The position numbers were made by a program, and so were the translations under genes. Below the pieces are notes generated by a model that worked only from the letters and a program-made list of their open reading frames with translations, was not told the origin of the DNA and did not search any database. This document shows, piece after piece, positions 16,025-25,590 of a stretch of DNA of 64,000 nucleotides. Position 1 is the stretch's first letter. Each line of letters begins with the position of its first letter. This DNA comes from JAWKUK01 sp964402175 (lineage in GTDB: Bacteria > Planctomycetota > UBA1135 > GCA-002686595), in NCBI GenBank assembly GCA_964402175.1, contig CAYOBN010000006.1, positions 1 to 64,000 on the forward strand, given 5' to 3'.

Positions 16025-18739
16025 ATGCTGCTGCTCCGCGCGCTCTCCGCCGTCGCCCTCGTCGCCACCCAAGGCGCTCCCCTCTCCGCCGCACAAGCGC
16101 CCGCGATCGTCGCCGCGCAGGCGGTCGACCTCGCGACCTACTTGCCGGAGGGAGCGACCTACGACCCCGCGGTGCCGCGGCCGGAGGCCGTGCTGGGCAC
16201 GACGGTCGGCGAGTGGCACGCGCGCCACGATCAGGTGTCGGCGTACTGCGACGCCGTCGCGCTCGCGTCACCGCGTGTGCGGCTCGAGACCTACGGGCGC
16301 ACCCACGGGCAGCGCCGCCTCACGCTCGCGGTGGTGACGTCGGCGGAGAACCACGCGCGGCTGGAAGCGCTGCGCGAGGCGCATGTCAGCGCGGTCATCT
16401 CGGGCGCCGAGACCGACGCGGGCCCGGAGGTCGTGTGGCTCAGTTACGGCGTGCACGGCAACGAACCGAGCGCCACGAACGCGGCGCTGGTGGTGCTCTA
16501 CCACCTCGCAGCGCTCGACACCCCCGAGCACCGCGCGTTCCTCGCCGACACGATCGTCGTCATCGATCCCTGCCTGAACCCCGATGGTCACGATCGTTTT
16601 GCGCACTGGGCCAACATGCACCGCGGCCGGCAGCTCGTCGCGGCGGCGAGCCACCGCGAGCACCGCGAAGCCTGGCCTGGGGGGCGCACCAATCACTATT
16701 GGTTCGACCTGAACCGCGATTGGCTGCCGCTCGTGCACCCCGAATCGCGCGGGCGCATCGCCGCGTTCCGGCGGTGGATGCCGTGTGTGATCACCGACTA
16801 CCACGAGATGGGTACGGAGGCGTCGTACTTCTTCCAGCCCGGGATTCCGACGCGCGTGAACCCGATCACTCCGGCGCAGAACCAGGAACTGACGGCGCGC
16901 ATCGCGGAGTTCCACGCCGCGGCCCTCGATCGGATCGGCAGCGTCTATTACACCGGCGAAAGCTTCGACGATTTCTACTACGGCAAGGGCTCGACGTACC
17001 CCGACATCCAAGGGGCGGTCGGGATCCTGTTCGAGCAGGCGAGCGCCCGCGGTCACCTGCAGGAGAACAGCTACGGGCCGCTGCCATTCGTCGACGCCAT
17101 CCGCAACCAGGTGACGACGTCGCTCTCGACGTTGGCGGCGGTCGCGGCGCTGCGCACGGAGCTGTCGGACTTCCAGCGTGGGTCGTTTCGGACGGCGCGC
17201 GAAGAAGCGCGAGCGTACCCCCACGCCGGGTTCGTCTTCGGCGCGCCCGAGGACCCAAGCCGCACCGCGGCGCTCGGCGCCTTGTTGCACGCACACGGCG
17301 TGCGCGTGCACGGGCTCGCTGCGCCCGTCGAGGCCGAAGGCGTCGCGTTCACGCCGGGGGCTGCGCTCGTGGTGCCCGTGGACCAGCCGCAGTTCCGCCT
17401 GCTGCGCGCGGCGTTCGAGCGGCGCACGTCCTGGGAGGACAACTCCTTCTACGACGTGTCGGCCTGGACGCTGCCCCTCGCCTACGGATTGCCCTTCGGG
17501 GGCCTCTCCGAGCTCGGGGACAGCCTCGGCTCCGAGTGGACACCGGCGGCGAGGCCGGCGCCGGGTGTCGCGCCGGGTCCATCAACGGGCCCAGCAACGG
17601 GCCCTGCAGCAGGCGCAGCGCCGACGAGCCCCGTCGCGTGGGCCATCCCCTGGGAGGACGCGGCCGCTGCGCCGGTGCTCGTGGAGCTCCTGGCGTCCGG
17701 CCTCCAGGTCCGCGTGGCGAGCGAGGCGCTGACCATCCGCACCGCCCAAGGGCCGGTCGCGCTGAAGCGCGGCGCGCTGCTCGTCCTCCCGAGGGGCGGC
17801 GCCCTGCGCGCAGCGGACGAAGCCGCGCTCGCGGCCGTCACCCGCGCGGGTGTACCGCTCTTCGCCCTGTCCTCGGGCTTGACCGATACCGGGCCGGACG
17901 TCGGCAGCAGCGCGCTGCACCCGGTCCGCCTGCCGCGCCCGGTGGTGCTCGTCGGCAAAGGGGTCGCCGCGTACGAAGCGGGCGAGGTCTGGTACGAGCT
18001 CGACGTACGCCTCGGGCTGACGGCGGCGCTCGTCGAGCGCGACCTCCTGGCGGACCTCGAGCTCGGGGGCTTCACCCACCTGTGCCTCGTCAGCGGCGCG
18101 ACCAGCGGCTGGACGGACGCGACGTGGTCCAAAGTCCGGACGTGGGTGCAGGGAGGGGGCATCGTCGTCGCCTCCCGCGGCGCGGCGGCGCCGACGGCGC
18201 TCGCTCTGCTGCGCTCGGCCCCAGCGCCCGCCGCAGCAGCGGGCGCGGCGGCCGCGGGCGGTCCGAGCCAGGGCGCGCAGGGCCCCCCTTCGGCACCCCC
18301 CTCAGCTTACGGCGACTACGAGCGTCTGCGGGCCCAGGAGCGCATCGCCGGGGCCATCTTCGAGGTCGGATTGGACCTGACCCATCCGCTCACCGTGGGT
18401 TACCAGCGGCCCACGGTCGCGGTCTTCCGCAGCTCCGAGGCCCTCTTGCCCCAGGCGGCGGATCCGTTCGCCAGCTTTGGCCGCTACAGCGCGGCGCCCC
18501 TCCTGGCGGGTTATTGCTCCGAAGGCAATGCAGCGCGTCTGGCAGGTTCGGTCGCGCTGCGGGCCGAGCGCCTCGGCCAAGGCGCCGTCGTCTGTTTTGC
18601 GGACAACATGCTCTTTCGCGGCATGTGGGAAGGCACGCGCAAGCTCTTCGCCAATGCGCTCTTCTTCAGCAGCGCATTGCAGCGCACAGGGCCGCTCGAG
18701 GGACTTGAAGCTTCTGACATGGGTGCAACCGATGACTGA
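16025..18739 (+). CDS. Secreted M14-family zinc carboxypeptidase-like protein
   Basis: 904 aa from the ATG at 16025; the signal peptide is MLLLRALSAVALVATQGAPLSAAQA. The M14 domain covers ~60-380. SYGVHGNEPSATNAAL holds the H..E zinc pair (about 144/147), NPDGHDRFAHWANMHRGRQ follows, and ITDYHEMGTEASYFFQPG supplies a later histidine. FDDFYYGKGSTYPD and IRNQVTTSLSTL are typical of the large secreted M14 subgroup. The second half (~400-900) looks like a glutamine-amidotransferase-like fold, with two low-complexity Gly/Pro/Ala linkers near 520 and 740. It probably degrades extracellular peptides. It follows the UbiA-like gene by 31 bp. Confidence 0.85.
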   Translation: MLLLRALSAVALVATQGAPLSAAQAPAIVAAQAVDLATYLPEGATYDPAVPRPEAVLGTTVGEWHARHDQVSAYCDAVALASPRVRLETYGRTHGQRRLTLAVVTSAENHARLEALREAHVSAVISGAETDAGPEVVWLSYGVHGNEPSATNAALVVLYHLAALDTPEHRAFLADTIVVIDPCLNPDGHDRFAHWANMHRGRQLVAAASHREHREAWPGGRTNHYWFDLNRDWLPLVHPESRGRIAAFRRWMPCVITDYHEMGTEASYFFQPGIPTRVNPITPAQNQELTARIAEFHAAALDRIGSVYYTGESFDDFYYGKGSTYPDIQGAVGILFEQASARGHLQENSYGPLPFVDAIRNQVTTSLSTLAAVAALRTELSDFQRGSFRTAREEARAYPHAGFVFGAPEDPSRTAALGALLHAHGVRVHGLAAPVEAEGVAFTPGAALVVPVDQPQFRLLRAAFERRTSWEDNSFYDVSAWTLPLAYGLPFGGLSELGDSLGSEWTPAARPAPGVAPGPSTGPATGPAAGAAPTSPVAWAIPWEDAAAAPVLVELLASGLQVRVASEALTIRTAQGPVALKRGALLVLPRGGALRAADEAALAAVTRAGVPLFALSSGLTDTGPDVGSSALHPVRLPRPVVLVGKGVAAYEAGEVWYELDVRLGLTAALVERDLLADLELGGFTHLCLVSGATSGWTDATWSKVRTWVQGGGIVVASRGAAAPTALALLRSAPAPAAAAGAAAAGGPSQGAQGPPSAPPSAYGDYERLRAQERIAGAIFEVGLDLTHPLTVGYQRPTVAVFRSSEALLPQAADPFASFGRYSAAPLLAGYCSEGNAARLAGSVALRAERLGQGAVVCFADNMLFRGMWEGTRKLFANALFFSSALQRTGPLEGLEASDMGATDD

Positions 18740-18772
18740 GCGGGAGTCTTGTTGCTTTTTCTCGGGATGACA

Positions 18773-18801
18773 TTGACTTCAAATCCCCGGGGAGATTCAC
18801 T
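18773..18801 (+). promoter_or_regulatory. Possible sigma-70 promoter for the AT-hook protein
   Basis: TTGACT (18773-18778) and TTCACT (18796-18801) are separated by 17 nt. The -35 is near consensus and the -10 is weak. The predicted start would leave about 45 nt of leader before the ATG at 18855. Confidence 0.45.
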
Positions 18802-18854
18802 CTTTGCGCGAGCAGCAGTCTTTTGCGCTGTTCTTCACCGCACTTCACCCCCCC

Positions 18855-19397
18855 ATGGCTACCAAGAACAACATCGAACACGAGATCCAGCAGCGCGTTG
18901 TGGCCTTCGCCGCCGAGCTCGGACACCTCATCCGCCAGTCCGTCTTCACGAACCTTCAGGACATCCTCGGCATGGGCGGCGCGGCTGCGCCGGCGGCCCC
19001 GGCCGCTGCGGCGCCGCAGGCGAAGCCGGGCCCGGCTAAGGGCAAACCCGGCCGCCCGAAGGGCTCCGGCAAGGGCGCGGCCAAGGGCTCCGCTGGCGCG
19101 GCGTCCGCCGACGCCATCGTCGGCTTCGTCAAGCAGAACCCGGGCAGCCGCATCGAGCAGATCGCGAAGGCCCTCGGCAAGAAGACCGACGCGCTCAAGA
19201 CCCCGATCGCGAAGCTCCTCGAGTCGGGCGCGCTGAGCAAAGCGGGCCAGCGCCGCGGCACGAACTACTCCATCGGTAGCGGCGCCCCGGCGGCCGCTCC
19301 GGCCGCCCAAGGCGCTGCCGCGCCCGCCGCGAAGAAAGCCGGCAAGAAGCCCGGCAAGCGCGGCCGTCCGGCCAAGACGATGACCAAGCGCAAGTGA
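18855..19397 (+). CDS. AT-hook / winged-helix chromosomal DNA-binding protein
   Basis: 180 aa. An N-terminal helical segment (NIEHEIQQRVVAFAAELGHLIRQ is described here by its first and last residues only: NIEH to LIRQ) leads to a basic Ala/Pro/Lys linker with the AT-hook GKPGRPKGSGKG. The central ~60 residues form a small helix-turn-helix: ADAIVGFVKQNPGSRIEQIA, KALGKKTDALKTPIAKLLES, GALSKAGQRRGTNY. The tail KKPGKRGRPAKTMTKRK holds a second AT-hook core. This is the layout of histone-H1-like or HMGA-like nucleoid proteins seen in planctomycetes and myxobacteria. It stands alone, with its own promoter and terminator, so it is likely abundant and independently expressed (inference). Confidence 0.75.
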   Translation: MATKNNIEHEIQQRVVAFAAELGHLIRQSVFTNLQDILGMGGAAAPAAPAAAAPQAKPGPAKGKPGRPKGSGKGAAKGSAGAASADAIVGFVKQNPGSRIEQIAKALGKKTDALKTPIAKLLESGALSKAGQRRGTNYSIGSGAPAAAPAAQGAAAPAAKKAGKKPGKRGRPAKTMTKRK

Positions 19398-19436
19398 GGT
19401 CCGCGGCGCCCACGCGCCGCAAGGAGCGAGAATCCG

Positions 19437-19503
19437 GGGCCCTCCCCCGCGACCGGTGCCCCCCCGCGCCGGCCGCGGGCGGGGGCCCTGAGTGTTTTGT
19501 TCG
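19437..19503 (+). terminator. Strong GC hairpin with T-rich tail
   Basis: A 15-bp arm starting at 19437 pairs with 19474-19488 with one C-C mismatch and one G-T, followed by TGAGTGTTTTGTT. It is a classical intrinsic terminator 40 nt after the AT-hook gene and upstream of the convergent amidohydrolase gene. Confidence 0.8.
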
Positions 19504-19537
19504 CTAGAGGCCTACGAGCGCTTCGTCGCAACGCCCC

Positions 19538-20863
19538 TCAGCGCGTCAGGCCGAGTTGGCGGTACTTCTCGCGGTATTTCTTCGCGAGCTCCGTCTGTTT
19601 GTCGATCAAAGCGATCTGGCGCCCGTCGATGTAAGTCCGCTCGATCTGGGTCGTGAGCTCCAGCGGGTCGCCGTCGGCGACGAAGAGCGTCGCGGCTTTG
19701 CCGACCGCCAGCGACCCCAGGGTCGCACCGACACCGAGCACTTCGGCCGCGGAGAGCGTGATCGAGCGCAGCGCGACCTCAGGGGACAGGCCGTAGGCCA
19801 CGCAGGCCGCGGCTTCGTACGGCAGATTGCGCGCATTGGCCGAGCCGCTGGCAGGGATGGTCAGGCACCAGCGCACCCCGCGCGCTTCGAGGGCCCCGGG
19901 CAGCTCGTACGTGCTGGCCGCGGCGAGGTCCCGCCGGTGCGGCAGCCGGTGCACCGCCGTCAGCGCCACGGGCACCCCGTGGCGGGCCAGGAGGTCCGCA
20001 CACGCGAGGGCGTCGCGGCCCCCCACGATCACCGGCCGGACGCCGCGTCCCGCGCACCACGCGACGGCGGCCTCGATCTGCTCCTGCGTCGTCGCGGACA
20101 CAAAGAGCGGGGTCTCGCCGCGGAGCGTGGGCTGCAGGCCCTCGAGGCGCAGGTCGACGGCGAGGGTCGCGTCCGCGGCCCGAGCAGCGGCGTACGCCGC
20201 CGCAGCGTCGAAGAGCGCGTCGAGGCGCGCGAGGGGGTCCTCGCTCCGCTCGGTCGGTGCGCCGCCGCGGCGCCCGCCGCGCCCGCGGCCCCCGCCGCCG
20301 GCGAAGGGCCACTGCACGGCGAGGCCCGCATCGCGCACGACCGTCAGGTCCTCCGTCGTCCAGCCATCCATGCGGATCACCGACACGCGCCCGGGGACGA
20401 AGCCGCCCTGCGGCATCACGCCGGCGGTCAGGATCCCGTTGCGGCGTGTGACGGGCAGCCACCACGAGTCCGGGTTCACGGCGACCGCGGCGATGACCTC
20501 GGGGTTGAGGTCACCGGCTTCGCTCGTGTCGACCGTCATGTCGACGCTCTCGACCTCGGTCAATCCGAGCACGCTCGCGACGCACACGAAGCCCGGGTAG
20601 ACGTGTTTGCCCGCGATATCGATGCGCTCGACATCGGCGCGGACCTCCCGGGCCATCGCACCCGTCGAGTCGAGCGCGACGATCTTGCCTTGGTCGAAGA
20701 GCAGGTCGGTCCCGGGCAGCACCGGGCCCGAGACCGTGTGCAGCGTGCCACCCAGCAAGAGGACCGGGCGCGTCTGCGGCGCCGCCTTCGGGACGAGGTC
20801 CTGCGCGTGGGCCGCCAGCGACAGCGCCGCAGCGAATACAAAACGAATCGAGCTCGTGTTCAT
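19538..20863 (-). CDS. Amidohydrolase-like secreted protein without metal ligands
   Basis: 441 aa with signal peptide MNTSSIRFVFAAALSLAAHAQ. The fold is recognisable as imidazolonepropionase-type amidohydrolase: GKIVALDSTG at the N-terminal beta part, IDIAGKHVYPGFVCVASV, and C-terminal VGATLGSLAVGKAATLFVADGDPLE. In active enzymes the second motif reads PGxIDxHxH; here both histidines are gone, and I see no replacement. A Gly/Arg low-complexity patch (GGGGRGRGGRRGG) sits near residue 200. It starts 10 nt after its larger partner and probably acts with it, perhaps as a non-catalytic subunit. Confidence 0.75.
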   Translation of the reverse strand: MNTSSIRFVFAAALSLAAHAQDLVPKAAPQTRPVLLLGGTLHTVSGPVLPGTDLLFDQGKIVALDSTGAMAREVRADVERIDIAGKHVYPGFVCVASVLGLTEVESVDMTVDTSEAGDLNPEVIAAVAVNPDSWWLPVTRRNGILTAGVMPQGGFVPGRVSVIRMDGWTTEDLTVVRDAGLAVQWPFAGGGGRGRGGRRGGAPTERSEDPLARLDALFDAAAAYAAARAADATLAVDLRLEGLQPTLRGETPLFVSATTQEQIEAAVAWCAGRGVRPVIVGGRDALACADLLARHGVPVALTAVHRLPHRRDLAAASTYELPGALEARGVRWCLTIPASGSANARNLPYEAAACVAYGLSPEVALRSITLSAAEVLGVGATLGSLAVGKAATLFVADGDPLELTTQIERTYIDGRQIALIDKQTELAKKYREKYRQLGLTR

Positions 20864-20873
20864 CGTGGACTCC

Positions 20874-23800
20874 TCAGCGGCCCCCTTCGGTCTGGATCAG
20901 CTCCTGCCAGAGCTCCTCGCCGCCGAGGAGCACATCCCAACAACCGCACACACCGGGCTGCGCGGTGCTCGGGTCGATGCCCGAGCGCCAAAGCGCTTCG
21001 ATCTCGTCGTAGAGGCCCAAGCGGTAGGCCTCACGCAGCGTGAGCTCGCCGCGGGCGAGCGCTCCGGGTCGCCGACCCGAGCCCCCGCGCGCGCCATCGT
21101 CGCCCCCGCGCCGCTCGCGCGGGCCAGCGGTCATGAGGCGCTGCACGACGCGCTGGCGCTCGCGCTCGGCGCGCTCGCGGTGGGCGGCATCGCGCGCGAG
21201 GGAGTAGACCTCGGCGCCGTCGATCCACGTGGCCTCGCAGCGGCTCGCGTAACGCAGCGGATCCCCGGACCAGAGGACGAAGTCCGCGTCCTTGCCGGGC
21301 TCCAGCGAGCCGACACGTTCATGCACACCGAGCTGGTACGCGGGGTTGATCGTCACCATGCACAGCGCGTCGTGCGGCGACATCCCGCCGTATTTCACCC
21401 CCTTCGCCGCTTCGGTGTTGAGCCGCCGCGCGAACTCGTCCGAGTCCGAGTTGATCGAAACATTCACGCCCACCGCGTGCATGATCGCAGGGCTGTCGGG
21501 GATCGCGTCGATGACCTCGAACTTGTAGGCCCACCAATCCGCGAACGACGACGCGCCGCGCGCGACATCCTTGATGACCTCCGCGACTTTGTAGCCCTCG
21601 AGGACGTGCTGGAAGGTGCCGATCTGGATGCCGAACTCCTGCGCCATCCGCGCTAGCATCAGGATCTCGTCCTGACGGTAGCTGTGGCAGTGGATCCAGC
21701 GCTCGCCGCGGGCGATCTCCGCCAGCGCCTCGAGCTCGAAGTCGCGCCGCGGCGGAGCGGTGCGCCGCTGCTCCCAAGGCGAAAGCGCGGCGTAGCGCGC
21801 TCGCTCGGCCGCATACTGCCGTCCGGCGTTCAGTCGGTCGCGCAGGAGCGCTTCGACGCCGAGGCGCGTCGCGGGGTATTCACCGGGGCGCTCGCTCTGC
21901 GCTGCGACGCGCTTGGGGTTCTCACCCAGCGCGAACTTCACGCCGCCGGGCGCCCCTTGCAGCAGGAGGTCATCGGGGTGCACGGCCCCCCAGCGCAGCT
22001 TGATCACGGCGTTCTGTCCGCCGATCGCATTGGCCGAGCCGTGCAGCAGATTGGCCGCGGTCAGGCCCCCTGCAAGTTGGTGGTAGAACGCGATCGCGTC
22101 GGGATCGAGCACGTCGGCGATGCGCACCTCGCAGGTCACGCGCTGGCCGCCTTCGTTGACTCCGCCGCTGATGCCGGTGTGGCTGTGGCAGTCGATCAGG
22201 CCCGGCGTGACATGGCGCCCGCGGGCGTCGAGCACGCGGTGGCCCGGAGTCGCGGGAGCCTCTGCCGCGGGCCCTGCGTAGACGATGCGCCCCGCGGTGA
22301 CGACGAGCACACCGTCGGGCACGATGCCGAGCGGCCCGCTCGTCCACAGCGTCGCCCCTTCGACCCGCACGTCCTCCGGGGTCGGGGGCGCTTCGAGGGC
22401 GTACGCACCAAACGGCAGACCCGGCAGGTCGGGCGCGGGGCTGGCCTCGAGCGGCGCCTCGGCCTCGGGAGCGCTCGACGCGCCTTCGGCCGCCGGTGGC
22501 GCGGCGGCATCCTTCGGGGGTGCAGGGACGCGGGTCGCGCGCCAGCGGCGCGGCACACCGTCCGCCCCGACGATCGAGCCGTGCAGGACCGCGTCGCCTT
22601 CGAAGAGGCCCGAACACGCGGAGAGGGCCGCGACGTCCGCGGTGTCCGGCCCGGCCGCTGCCCCCTCGCCCGCGAGCGGCGCCGCATCGGCGAGCTCGTC
22701 CGCCGCCAGATGGAAATGCACGTGGTAGCGCCCGCGTGTGACCTTGCGCGCTTTCACGGCCTTGGGCTTCGAAGCGCCTTCCGCGTCGCTGGCCGTCGCC
22801 CGCGTGAGCGTCAGCGAGTCCCCTTCGCCGAAAGCCAGCCGCACCGCGACGTCGCGCGCGCCGCCGAGCTCGTCGAAGACCGCGTCCCACTCGCCGAGCG
22901 CCGGCAGCGGCGCCGCCGCGATCACGTGCCGCCGACCGAGCACGTACACGTCGCGCACGACGGTGTCCTCGGCGAAGAGCGCGCCATCGGTCACGACGAG
23001 GTTCGCGATGCAGCCGGGTTCGACGCGCCCGAGGCGCTCGCCGAGCCCCAGCAGCGTTGCGGGCACCGTCGTCCACATCGCCAGGACCGTATCGTCATCG
23101 AGTCCGTCGGCCAGCACTCGCCGCACGCGCTCAGGCAGCTCCGCGACGTCGCCGAGGCGCGCCGTGGTCAGCGCGACCGGTACGCCCGCTGCGTGCAAGC
23201 GCCGCGCGTTCGATGGCGCTTGCTCCCACGCGAGCAGGTCGCGCAGCGCGAGGCCCTCGGCTTTGGCATGGGTCGAGACGTCGGGGGCCTCCGGGAAGTC
23301 GAGCGGCGCGAGCACGGGCACGCGCGCGGCGCGCAGCGCTTCGAGGCGGCGGTATTCCTGGCCCGAACCGAGCACGATCAGCGCGCGGTCGTACTCGCGG
23401 GCGAGCTTCGCGGCGCGCAGCGCCTGCAGCTCCGTGCGCGCATCGAAAAGCAGCGGCAGGTCGCGCGTGAGCGCTTCGAGCGCGCGGCTCGGCGGCGGCG
23501 GCAGCACGTCTGCGCCGGCCGCGTGGGCGGCGGACGCTCGCGCGTAATGGTCCGCATCCGACAGCGTCTGCCGGGCGAGCGCGATGGCCCCCATTTCGGA
23601 GCTCGGGTACGCGAGGTCGCCCTCGGCGCTGAAACCCGCGCGCTCGAAGGCCATCACTTGCAGGACGTCTTCGGCCAGCACTTCGATGTTGCCGCGCTGC
23701 AAGTCATCGCCAGCCGCGCCGAGGGCCACGACCGCGGCGCGACCGCGGAAGATGCCGACCTCGGGCGCGATCGCTGCGGCGCAGAAGCCGAGCTTGCGCA

Positions 23801-24272
23801 GCGCTTCGGCGCGCTCCGGCGGCACCCCCGCGCCATCGAGCGCGGAGCGCTGCGGCGTGACGAGCGTGTGGTGCCAGTGGTCCGTCGCAGTCTCGGGCGC
23901 GGGGATCGGCGCCGGGACCGACAGGTGCGCTTCGACGAGCCCCGGGTACACCGAGAGCCCGGTGCAATCGTGCACCCGCGCCCCGTCCGGCGGCGCAGCG
24001 CCAGCTTCGACCGAGACGATCCAGCCGTCCCGCACGACGATCGTCGCGTCGTCGACGACGACCCCGGGCCGCAGCACCGCGCGCGCGTGCACGAGCGCGT
24101 GCCAGCGCGGATCCACGTTGGTCAGTCCGCGCGGCGGCCCCTCTTGGGGCAGGGCCGCGACTCCGGCTGAAGTATTCCAGAGCGCGAAGGACGCGAGCAG
24201 CGCAGCGCACAGGCGCGCTCCGCGGAGGTCGGTCGGCGGGGAGTCCAAAGTCGGGGGCGGAAGCGGCAGCAT
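20874..24272 (-). CDS. Large secreted double-domain amidohydrolase
   Basis: 1132 aa from the ATG at 24272; earlier in-frame ATGs lie in arginine-rich non-coding sequence. A hydrophobic segment (RLCAALLASFALWNTSAGVA) near residue 20 is a likely signal. Two amidohydrolase modules are in tandem. The first (~50-470) has YPGLVEAHLSVPAP, a degraded metal motif, and ends LGRVEPGCIANLVVTDGALF. The second (~590-1060) has TPGLIDCHSHTGISG with intact HxH, WIHCHSYRQDEI, IGTFQHVLEGYK, NSDSDEFARR and LEPGKDADFVLWSGDPL, a complete metal site. An acidic Ala/Pro linker joins them. Substrate unknown; cyclic amide or dipeptide hydrolysis is typical of this subgroup. Confidence 0.85.
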   Translation of the reverse strand: MLPLPPPTLDSPPTDLRGARLCAALLASFALWNTSAGVAALPQEGPPRGLTNVDPRWHALVHARAVLRPGVVVDDATIVVRDGWIVSVEAGAAPPDGARVHDCTGLSVYPGLVEAHLSVPAPIPAPETATDHWHHTLVTPQRSALDGAGVPPERAEALRKLGFCAAAIAPEVGIFRGRAAVVALGAAGDDLQRGNIEVLAEDVLQVMAFERAGFSAEGDLAYPSSEMGAIALARQTLSDADHYARASAAHAAGADVLPPPPSRALEALTRDLPLLFDARTELQALRAAKLAREYDRALIVLGSGQEYRRLEALRAARVPVLAPLDFPEAPDVSTHAKAEGLALRDLLAWEQAPSNARRLHAAGVPVALTTARLGDVAELPERVRRVLADGLDDDTVLAMWTTVPATLLGLGERLGRVEPGCIANLVVTDGALFAEDTVVRDVYVLGRRHVIAAAPLPALGEWDAVFDELGGARDVAVRLAFGEGDSLTLTRATASDAEGASKPKAVKARKVTRGRYHVHFHLAADELADAAPLAGEGAAAGPDTADVAALSACSGLFEGDAVLHGSIVGADGVPRRWRATRVPAPPKDAAAPPAAEGASSAPEAEAPLEASPAPDLPGLPFGAYALEAPPTPEDVRVEGATLWTSGPLGIVPDGVLVVTAGRIVYAGPAAEAPATPGHRVLDARGRHVTPGLIDCHSHTGISGGVNEGGQRVTCEVRIADVLDPDAIAFYHQLAGGLTAANLLHGSANAIGGQNAVIKLRWGAVHPDDLLLQGAPGGVKFALGENPKRVAAQSERPGEYPATRLGVEALLRDRLNAGRQYAAERARYAALSPWEQRRTAPPRRDFELEALAEIARGERWIHCHSYRQDEILMLARMAQEFGIQIGTFQHVLEGYKVAEVIKDVARGASSFADWWAYKFEVIDAIPDSPAIMHAVGVNVSINSDSDEFARRLNTEAAKGVKYGGMSPHDALCMVTINPAYQLGVHERVGSLEPGKDADFVLWSGDPLRYASRCEATWIDGAEVYSLARDAAHRERAERERQRVVQRLMTAGPRERRGGDDGARGGSGRRPGALARGELTLREAYRLGLYDEIEALWRSGIDPSTAQPGVCGCWDVLLGGEELWQELIQTEGGR

Positions 24273-24431
24273 CGGAGAAACACCCTGGCGGAGAGGCGGC
24301 GGGCGGCGTGGAATGTAGCGGTCCCAAAGCAACTTCGTCCCGTTACGGGTCCGCGCTGGCCCTCGAGCGCCCGTTTCGACGGAGGACTTACGCAGCGGGG
24401 TGTCCGCTCGGGCGCGCCCCTTCCCCCGCCG

Positions 24432-25523
24432 ATGGCCTCCTTTCGCACCGCCGCCTACGTCTACACGGGCTGGCACCCGATCCCCGAGCGCGACGCCGCG
24501 TTCCATCCGGGTTTCACGGAGTGGGAGCTCGTGCGGGACTGCGCGCCCCGCTTCCCGGGCCACCACCAGCCGCGGGTGCCCCTATTGGGGCCCTACGACG
24601 ACCGCGACCCGGCGGCGGTCGGGGCGCGGGTGAGCCTCGCGCGCGCCCACGGCGTCGACGCGCTTGTGTTCGGGGTCTTCTGGTGCCGCGGCAAGCGGGT
24701 CTTCGAGGCGGGCCTCGACGAGGGATTCCTCGGGTCGCCACGGGGCGCGGACACGCCTTTCGCCGTGATGTGGGCCAATCGCATGCCGCGGCGCGTGCTG
24801 CCCGTGCGGCGCAGCGACCTGCCCGTGCTCGATCCGGAGCGCTTCGTCCCGACCGACGTCGAGGACTTCGTGTGTTTCGTCAGGACGATGGCGGAGCGCT
24901 ACTTCGTGCGGCCGAACTACCTGACCGTCGAGGGCCGGCCGTACCTCTCGATCTTCGATTCGAGCTTCTTCCTGCGCGAGCTCGGCCTCGCGGGGGCCGC
25001 GGCGGCGCTCGCGAGCGCGCGCGCGGCGCTCTCCCGAGCGGGCCTGCCCGAGCCCCACTTCGCCGCCATCGAGCCCAACGCGGAGCTGATCGGCGCGGTG
25101 CGCGACGTCGGCTTCGACAGCGTCACCCACTACGTCTTCCTGCCCGACTGGAAGGGGCCGCCCCTGCAGGACTACCGCGCCTATGCGGAGCGCCGCGCGG
25201 CGGAGTGGGCCTCGTTCGAGGCGCGCTCGGGGCTGCCGTACATGCCCTCCGTGGCGCCGGGCTGGGACGCCTCACCGCGCGGCGCGGACTTCGGCCCGGC
25301 CCGGCCGGACAAGTACCCCTGGTCGCCGGTCGTGACCGGCGAGCACCCCGAGCTCTTCGAGGCGGCGGTCGCCCGGGCGGCGCGCTACGCCGCCTCGATC
25401 CCGCTCGCAGATCCGTTGATCCTGATCGCCTCCTTGAACGAATGGAGCGAGGGGCATTATCTGGAGCCCGACACCCGCTTCGGCGACGGCTGGCTCAGGG
25501 CCGTGGCGTCGGGTCGGGGTTGA
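24432..25523 (+). CDS. WbsX-like / GH99-like protein
   Basis: 363 aa with no signal peptide. It matches the WbsX family of polysaccharide-cluster proteins (glycoside hydrolase 99-like fold): AYVYTGWHPIPERDAAFH and FTEWELVRDCAPRFPGHHQP at the N-terminus, DALVFGVFWCRGKRVFE, FAVMWANRMPRR, VEGRPYLSIFD and, at the end, LIASLNEWSEGHYLEPD. These are the family's most conserved blocks and include likely acidic catalytic residues (E in NEWSEG). Such proteins usually occur in O-antigen or capsule clusters; here it stands alone between an amidohydrolase operon and msrA. Cytosolic location is inferred. Confidence 0.8.
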   Translation: MASFRTAAYVYTGWHPIPERDAAFHPGFTEWELVRDCAPRFPGHHQPRVPLLGPYDDRDPAAVGARVSLARAHGVDALVFGVFWCRGKRVFEAGLDEGFLGSPRGADTPFAVMWANRMPRRVLPVRRSDLPVLDPERFVPTDVEDFVCFVRTMAERYFVRPNYLTVEGRPYLSIFDSSFFLRELGLAGAAAALASARAALSRAGLPEPHFAAIEPNAELIGAVRDVGFDSVTHYVFLPDWKGPPLQDYRAYAERRAAEWASFEARSGLPYMPSVAPGWDASPRGADFGPARPDKYPWSPVVTGEHPELFEAAVARAARYAASIPLADPLILIASLNEWSEGHYLEPDTRFGDGWLRAVASGRG

Positions 25524-25590
25524 GCCACACGAGACCACCGGCCCCAGCCCGGACCACCCGCTGTCACTCCGGCCCGAGCCGACCGTACCC

